Source: Pseudorhodoplanes sp049324435
GTDB lineage: Bacteria; Pseudomonadota; Alphaproteobacteria; Rhizobiales; Xanthobacteraceae
Assembly: GCA_049324435.1 (NCBI GenBank)
Contig: JBMOOQ010000048.1
Coordinates: 1-64,000, forward strand
Length of the DNA: 64,000 bases
Direction: 5' to 3'
Part shown: positions 59,787-64,000 of the stretch, piece after piece
Numbering within the stretch: position 1 is the first letter of the stretch
Layout of the letters: the number at the start of each line of letters is the position of its first letter
Notes under the pieces: generated by a model
Databases searched by the model: none
Seen by the model: the letters and a program-made list of their open reading frames with translations, nothing else
Told to the model about the DNA's origin: nothing
Translations under genes and position numbers: made by a program

Positions 59787-59948
59787 ATGGATAAGAACAC
59801 CGGGGCGGCTCAAAACGACCCGCGCAAGGAACGCCTAGCCAAGGCGCTGCGGGACAACCTCAAGCGCCGCAAGGCGCAAGCCCGCGAGCGCGCGGCCAAT
59901 CCGGATGCCGAGAAGCGGACCGGCCAGATGGCCGAACGCAAGGGCTGA
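59787..59948 (+). CDS. Small basic protein upstream of murA
   Basis: The 53-residue frame is very basic, with a helical core (RKERLAKALRDNLKRRKAQA) and a polar tail. Similar small proteins precede murA in Bradyrhizobium relatives, which supports a real gene; function unknown. It ends 76 bases before murA. Confidence 0.65.
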   Translation: MDKNTGAAQNDPRKERLAKALRDNLKRRKAQARERAANPDAEKRTGQMAERKG

Positions 59949-60024
59949 GGCTCCGCCATATTCCGCCCCATCGGGGCACGTAATGCGTTAGGGTTCATTT
60001 TCGCGTTCTGGTTCTGGGGGAACG

Positions 60025-61317
60025 ATGGATCGCATTCGTATTACCGGCGGCAAGCCGCTTCACGGCACGATTCCCATTTCCGGCGCCAAGAACGCGGCCC
60101 TGCCGCTGATGATTGCGAGCCTGCTCACCGAGGACACGCTGATCCTTGAGAACGTTCCGCATCTCGCTGATGTGGTTCAGCTGCAGCGCATCCTCAACAA
60201 TCACGGCGTCGATGTCATGTTGTCCGGCAAACGCGCCGGCGATGGCGAGCATGCCGGCCAGACCGTCAAGATTTCCGCGGCCAATATTGTCGACACCACG
60301 GCGCCCTACGAACTGGTCTCGAAAATGCGGGCAAGCTTCTGGGTGATCGCGCCGCTGCTCGCACGCATGGGCGAGGCCAAGGTATCGCTGCCCGGCGGCT
60401 GCGCGATCGGCACCCGGCCGGTCGATCTCTTGCTGATGGCGATGGAGCGGCTCGGGGCGAAAGTGGAGATCGAAGCCGGCTATGCGGTGGCCCGTGCGCC
60501 GTCGGGCGGATTGCGCGGCGGCGAGATCGTATTCCCGAAGGTGACAGTTGGCGGCACCCATGTCGCGGTGATGGCAGCTTCGCTCGCGAACGGAACCACC
60601 GTGATCGAGAACGCGGCGCAGGAGCCCGAGGTCAAGGACGTCGCCGATTGCCTTGTGAAGATGGGTGCGAAGATTTCCGGCGCCGGCACTTCGCGCATCG
60701 AGATTCAGGGCGTGTCGCGGCTCGGCCCCGCACGGCATAACGTGGTGCCGGACCGCATCGAGACCGGGACCTATGCGATGGCGGTGGCGATGACCGGCGG
60801 CGATGTGATGCTGCAAGGCGCACGGTCGGAATTGCTGCAATCCACGCTCGACGTGCTGCAGCAGGTCGGCGCAACGGTGACATCGACCAACGAGGGCGTG
60901 CGCGTCGCTCGCAACGGTGCCGGACTTCAGCCGGTCGAGGTGACCACCGAACCGTTCCCGGGTTTTCCGACTGACATGCAGGCGCAGCTGATGGCGCTGA
61001 TGACCAAAGCCAGGGGCACCTCGCGCATCACCGAAACGATTTTCGAAAACCGATTCATGCATGTGCAGGAACTGGCAAGGCTCGGCGCGCGCATTTCGCT
61101 CAACGGTCAGGAAGCGACCATCGAGGGCGTAGACCGTCTGCGCGGAGCGCCGGTGATGGCGACGGATCTGCGGGCTTCGGTGTCGCTCGTGATCGCGGCG
61201 CTCGCAGCCGAGGGCGAGACCATCGTCAACCGCGTCTATCATCTCGATCGCGGCTTCGAGCGGCTCGAGGAGAAGCTTGGCGCCTGCGGCGGCCAGGTCG
61301 AGCGGATCAGCGGTTAA
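60025..61317 (+). CDS. murA: UDP-N-acetylglucosamine 1-carboxyvinyltransferase
   Basis: The 430-residue enzyme carries out the first committed step of peptidoglycan synthesis, adding enolpyruvate from PEP to UDP-GlcNAc. The active-site Cys is C126 in VSLPGGCAIGTRPVD, so the protein should be fosfomycin-sensitive. The N-terminal GGKPLHGTIPISGAKNAALP and the C-terminal GFPTDMQAQLMAL are typical. A short hairpin with a T run follows the stop. Confidence 0.97.
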   Translation: MDRIRITGGKPLHGTIPISGAKNAALPLMIASLLTEDTLILENVPHLADVVQLQRILNNHGVDVMLSGKRAGDGEHAGQTVKISAANIVDTTAPYELVSKMRASFWVIAPLLARMGEAKVSLPGGCAIGTRPVDLLLMAMERLGAKVEIEAGYAVARAPSGGLRGGEIVFPKVTVGGTHVAVMAASLANGTTVIENAAQEPEVKDVADCLVKMGAKISGAGTSRIEIQGVSRLGPARHNVVPDRIETGTYAMAVAMTGGDVMLQGARSELLQSTLDVLQQVGATVTSTNEGVRVARNGAGLQPVEVTTEPFPGFPTDMQAQLMALMTKARGTSRITETIFENRFMHVQELARLGARISLNGQEATIEGVDRLRGAPVMATDLRASVSLVIAALAAEGETIVNRVYHLDRGFERLEEKLGACGGQVERISG

Positions 61318-61341
61318 CCCGCCGAATTTTGCGGGCTTTTT
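61318..61341 (+). terminator. Probable terminator after murA
   Basis: CCCGC and GCGGG form a 5-bp stem with an 8-base loop, directly followed by CTTTTT. The stem is short, so termination may be partial. Confidence 0.55.
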
Positions 61342-61436
61342 CCTGCCTCATGCCCCTTGCGGCATTATGGCGCTTTGCCTAATTAGCGCTGAGGGCGAAC
61401 TGCGAAATCATAACGACCGACCGAAAAGGCCGTGTC

Positions 61437-61892
61437 ATGGACATGTTGAAGCTCATCGCGCTCGACCGCGAGGATCTGGAGATCGTCTCCGCGCATCTGC
61501 AGGATGCAATCGTCAAGATCGGTGAGGTGCTCTGGCGGCCGAATGAAAATCGGGTCGTGATCGCGCTGAACCGGTTCGACTGGGAGGCTGCGGTCGGCGA
61601 AAGCCCGGCCTGGCAACGCCGTCGCGCGGCGCTGCGTTTCGACCGGGTGTTGTCCTGCAAGTGCAAGAGTCTCGATTGTTCCGCCAAGGACCAGGTGCTC
61701 AACCTGCTCGCCGTCGAATTCAGCGAAACCGACGCGCCCGGCGGCGTGATCACGCTGTCGTTCTCCGGTGGCGGTGCGTTGCGGCTTGAGGTCGAATGTC
61801 TCGAGGCCGAGGTGGTCGATCTCGGACCGGTCTGGCAGGCCGCGCATTGCCCGGACCACAAGACCATCGACGGCGAAATCGCTCAGGCGTGA
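61437..61892 (+). CDS. DUF2948 family protein
   Basis: The 151-residue protein starts MLKLIALDREDLEIVSAHLQ, followed by DAIVKIGEVLWRP, the family hallmark, and continues as a compact beta-rich domain ending with a helix that includes LEAEVVDLGPVW. In many alphaproteobacteria it lies between murA and hisD. Here murA is upstream, but a Bug-type gene follows instead of hisD. Function unknown, cytoplasmic. Confidence 0.88.
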   Translation: MDMLKLIALDREDLEIVSAHLQDAIVKIGEVLWRPNENRVVIALNRFDWEAAVGESPAWQRRRAALRFDRVLSCKCKSLDCSAKDQVLNLLAVEFSETDAPGGVITLSFSGGGALRLEVECLEAEVVDLGPVWQAAHCPDHKTIDGEIAQA

Positions 61893-62034
61893 TGCTTCCT
61901 AAGCCGATCTCGCGGCGCGGTTGATTAGGCAGCTGCTTCGGTCGCTTGCCTTTCGTTTCCCTCTCCCGGACACTGTCGGTGTGGCAGCACTCGCGCTGCG
62001 AACGAGAAGCCGCAGGCTCCGGGAGGATTTGTCG

Positions 62035-63012
62035 ATGCTCGCTCTGCGCCAGGTCGGCGGCGCCGTCGCCGCCGTTGCGATTGCCTTTTCGATTCCAGCT
62101 CAGGCGTCCGCGCAGGAGCCGCCGCAGGTCATCAAGATCATGGTGGGATCGGTGGCCGGCGGCATCCTCGATCCATACGCGCGCATCGTCGGCGAGCACA
62201 TGTCGAAGACGCTCGGTCGAACGATCATTGTCGAGAACAAGCCGGGTGCGAACGGCACCATTGCCGCGCAATTCGTGGTCGATCAGCCTGCGGACGGAAC
62301 CTGGCTGTGGGTCGGAACCCAGGCGATGACCGAGATCAATCCGAGCGCCTACAGAAATCTGCGCTGGAGCATCGACGATTTCATTCCGATCGTGAAGGGG
62401 GTCGAGGCGCCGCTGGTGTTCGCCGTGCATCCGAGCGTACCGGCCAAAAACCTCAGCGAGTGGGTTGCATGGGTGAAGGCCAATCCCGGCAAGCTCGGCT
62501 ACGCATCGTTCAGCCCCGGCACCCCCTCTGCCTTCCTTGGGCATCAATTGAACAAGCGGTTCGGCCTCGACCTCGCGCACATCGTCTACAAGGGGTCCGG
62601 CCCGCAGACCCAGGACATGGTCGCAGGTCATTCGCTGATGGGCTTCATGCAGCTCGGCAACGCGATCCCGCACATCAAGGCCGGCAAGCTGGTTCCGATC
62701 GCGGTGACGAGCGCAAAGCGCTCGCGGTTTCTCCCCGAGGTTCCGACCTTCGCCGAGCTTGGCTACGACGACTTCACGGCGATGGTATGGTTTGGCCTGC
62801 TCACCAAGAAGGGAACGCCCGAGCCGATCGTGAAGGCGTATATCGCCGCCGCCGAGAAAGCCCACAGCGATCCGGATGTCCGGTCGAAATTCGAAAACCA
62901 GGGCATGGAAGCCACTGGCATCACCGGACCGGAGAAACTCACCGCCGACATCAAGACCCAGATCGAGCGGTGGCGGAAAATCGTCGACGAAACCGGCTTC
63001 AAGGCAGATTGA
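62035..63012 (+). CDS. Bug-type (tripartite tricarboxylate transporter) substrate-binding protein
   Basis: The 325-residue periplasmic protein has a signal peptide (about 1-28, ending QASAQ) and the two-lobed TctC fold. The phosphate- or carboxylate-binding loop near GSVAGGILDPYARIV and ENKPGANGTIAAQFV, and the later GSGPQTQDMVAGH, are typical. No tctA or tctB is next to it, the usual state of this very large family. GGGAGG lies eight bases before the ATG at 62035. Ligand unknown. Confidence 0.9.
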   Translation: MLALRQVGGAVAAVAIAFSIPAQASAQEPPQVIKIMVGSVAGGILDPYARIVGEHMSKTLGRTIIVENKPGANGTIAAQFVVDQPADGTWLWVGTQAMTEINPSAYRNLRWSIDDFIPIVKGVEAPLVFAVHPSVPAKNLSEWVAWVKANPGKLGYASFSPGTPSAFLGHQLNKRFGLDLAHIVYKGSGPQTQDMVAGHSLMGFMQLGNAIPHIKAGKLVPIAVTSAKRSRFLPEVPTFAELGYDDFTAMVWFGLLTKKGTPEPIVKAYIAAAEKAHSDPDVRSKFENQGMEATGITGPEKLTADIKTQIERWRKIVDETGFKAD

Positions 63013-63019
63013 TTAGGCG

Positions 63020-63160
63020 CTCGTGTCCCGGGCGCAGCGCATCGTGAAACGGTGCGCTGCAGAACCGGGACCGACATTCTCGCTGCCTGTGGGAGTGGGT
63101 CCCGGTTCTGCGGCGCATCACTGGGCTTCGCTCCGCGCTGCGCCGCGCCCGGGACACGAG
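63020..63160. repeat. Dispersed palindromic repeat, copy 2
   Basis: The element is bounded by a perfect 16-bp inverted repeat: CTCGTGTCCCGGGCGC (63020-63035) and GCGCCCGGGACACGAG (63145-63160). The block GTGAAACGGTGCGCTGCAG plus AACCGGGA is shared with copy 1 at 18594-18753. It fills the gap between two convergent genes. Confidence 0.85.
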
Positions 63161-63164
63161 ACCT

Positions 63165-64000
63165 CTACGCCCGTCCGACCGGATAGGGCACCGTATCGGT
63201 ATGCTCGATTTCGAGCTGCACCAGCCGCTCCATCAGCCGCGCCTTGAGACCGGCATGCTCGGGCTTGTCCCAGAGATTGTCGAACTCGCCGGGGTCATTT
63301 TGCAGGTCGTATAATTCGCCAAAGTCTTGATCCGACATAACCGTCATGCGGTAGCGCTGATCGACGATGGTGTGCCAGCGCGGCATGTGATCGACGTCCT
63401 TGTCGCTCATCTGGTGCTCGTATTGCACGAAGGCGCAATCGCGCACCGCACGCCCGTCCGGTCCCATCGAGGGCAGCAGGCTCCTGCCCTGCAGGCCGAC
63501 ATAGGGCGCGATGCGGGCGCGATCGAGCACGGTCGCCGGGATGTCGATGGTCGAGCCGATCGCATCAGTTGCAGCGGCCGCCGGCGCCTGCGGGTCGGAC
63601 CAGATGAACGGCACATGCAAAATGCTCTGGTATTGCTCGCAGCCTTTCAGCAGCAGCCGGTGGTCGCCGAGGTGATCGCCATGATCGGTGGTGAAGATCA
63701 GCACAGTATTGTCGCGCTGGCCTGATGCATCGAGTGCGCGAAGCACCCGGCCGATGGCGTCGTCGATGCAGGCGATCATCCCGCAGGTCAGCGCCTGCGC
63801 CTCCTGCGCCTCGCGGGCCGAGGTGCCGATCGAGCGCATGCCGTGAAGATTGGCCTTGCCGCTGGCGCGCTCGTCGAGCGCCTGCTGGACGAGCGGAGGC
63901 GGCGTCCAGTCGTTTCTGCGAAACGCCTCCGGTACAGGGAATTGCTCCGGCTTGTACATATCCCAGTATTTGCCGGGCGGATTGAACGGGTGATGCGGGT
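63165..64000 (-). CDS. Sulfatase-family hydrolase, 5' part outside the window
   Basis: The reading frame is open to the window edge; the visible part is about 277 residues of the C-terminal half. It shows the arylsulfatase metal-binding motif FTTDHGDHLGDH and the typical NPPGKYWDMYKPEQFPVP segment just upstream. The C-terminal sub-domain contains FGELYDLQNDPGEFDNLWD. The catalytic Cys/Ser region (CxPxR) would lie beyond the window. Substrate unknown, and absence of a signal peptide cannot be judged. Confidence 0.88.
   Translation of the reverse strand, partial: PHHPFNPPGKYWDMYKPEQFPVPEAFRRNDWTPPPLVQQALDERASGKANLHGMRSIGTSAREAQEAQALTCGMIACIDDAIGRVLRALDASGQRDNTVLIFTTDHGDHLGDHRLLLKGCEQYQSILHVPFIWSDPQAPAAAATDAIGSTIDIPATVLDRARIAPYVGLQGRSLLPSMGPDGRAVRDCAFVQYEHQMSDKDVDHMPRWHTIVDQRYRMTVMSDQDFGELYDLQNDPGEFDNLWDKPEHAGLKARLMERLVQLEIEHTDTVPYPVGRA

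Overview
This 64 kb window is a high-GC chromosomal segment from an alphaproteobacterium, most likely a Hyphomicrobiales member close to Bradyrhizobium, Rhodopseudomonas, Afipia or Pseudolabrys. The reasons are gene order and family content: an F0 ATP synthase operon (atpI-B-E-b'-b) without F1 genes, a ctaC-ctaD-ctaB-small ORF-ctaG-coxC-DUF983-SURF1 cluster followed by thrC and an M16 protease, the ALA-synthase form of hemA, and many families typical of this order (IalB, DUF1127 with a divergent LysR gene, DUF2948, DUF6481, TIGR02186, PAN/Apple proteins). The taxon is an inference; no rRNA gene is present.

Layout. 1-0.9 kb: a low-GC accessory patch with an HNH nuclease-like gene and a nested inverted-repeat element. 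0.9-11.6 kb: an acyl-CoA dehydrogenase, a large PodJ-like coiled-coil/Sel1 protein with a candidate CtrA site upstream, a TauE/SafE transporter plus TIGR02186 partner, an exported caspase-like protease, a TIGR03862 flavoprotein and a YqaA-like membrane protein. 11.6-18.6 kb: an ABC-F ATPase and a compact beta-oxidation operon (acyl-CoA dehydrogenase, thiolase, cupin, FadB/FadJ-like fusion). 18.6-27 kb: a palindromic dispersed repeat, an aminotransferase, an outer-membrane beta-barrel protein, mscL, a symporter-coupled hybrid histidine kinase, a NarL-type regulator and YjbQ. 27-29.8 kb: the F0 operon, with a good sigma-70 promoter and a strong terminator. 30-41 kb: the minus-strand respiratory block (aa3-type cytochrome c oxidase and its assembly factors, then threonine synthase, an M16 peptidase and a GNAT enzyme). 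41-48 kb: IalB, an HTH gene that looks leaderless, TldD, an antitoxin without its toxin, small exported proteins and a GT39-type glycosyltransferase. 48-57 kb: LysR/DUF1127, EamA transporter, YbaK, glutamate-cysteine ligase, an AbrB-family membrane protein, ALA synthase, PAS, DedA and isochorismatase-like genes. 57-64 kb: a soluble chemoreceptor with a perfect TTAA-N7-TTAA box upstream, tRNA-Thr, two small ORFs, murA, DUF2948, a Bug-type binding protein, a second copy of the palindromic repeat and the 3' part of a sulfatase gene cut by the window edge.

How the genes fit together. Respiration is the main theme: the F0 sector, cytochrome oxidase with its haem and copper insertion factors (CtaB, CtaG, SURF1) and haem precursor synthesis (HemA). 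Fatty acid oxidation is represented by two acyl-CoA dehydrogenases and one complete thiolase/hydratase/dehydrogenase operon. Most of the window is ordinary core genome. The more unusual signals are in small features: the inverted repeat beside the HNH gene, two candidate CtrA sites, a promoter placed so that an HTH mRNA would start at its ATG, an orphan CcdA-like antitoxin, repeats upstream of ctaC, and a two-copy palindromic repeat whose right-end sequence also occurs next to the HNH gene. No CRISPR array, insertion sequence transposase or prophage was seen.
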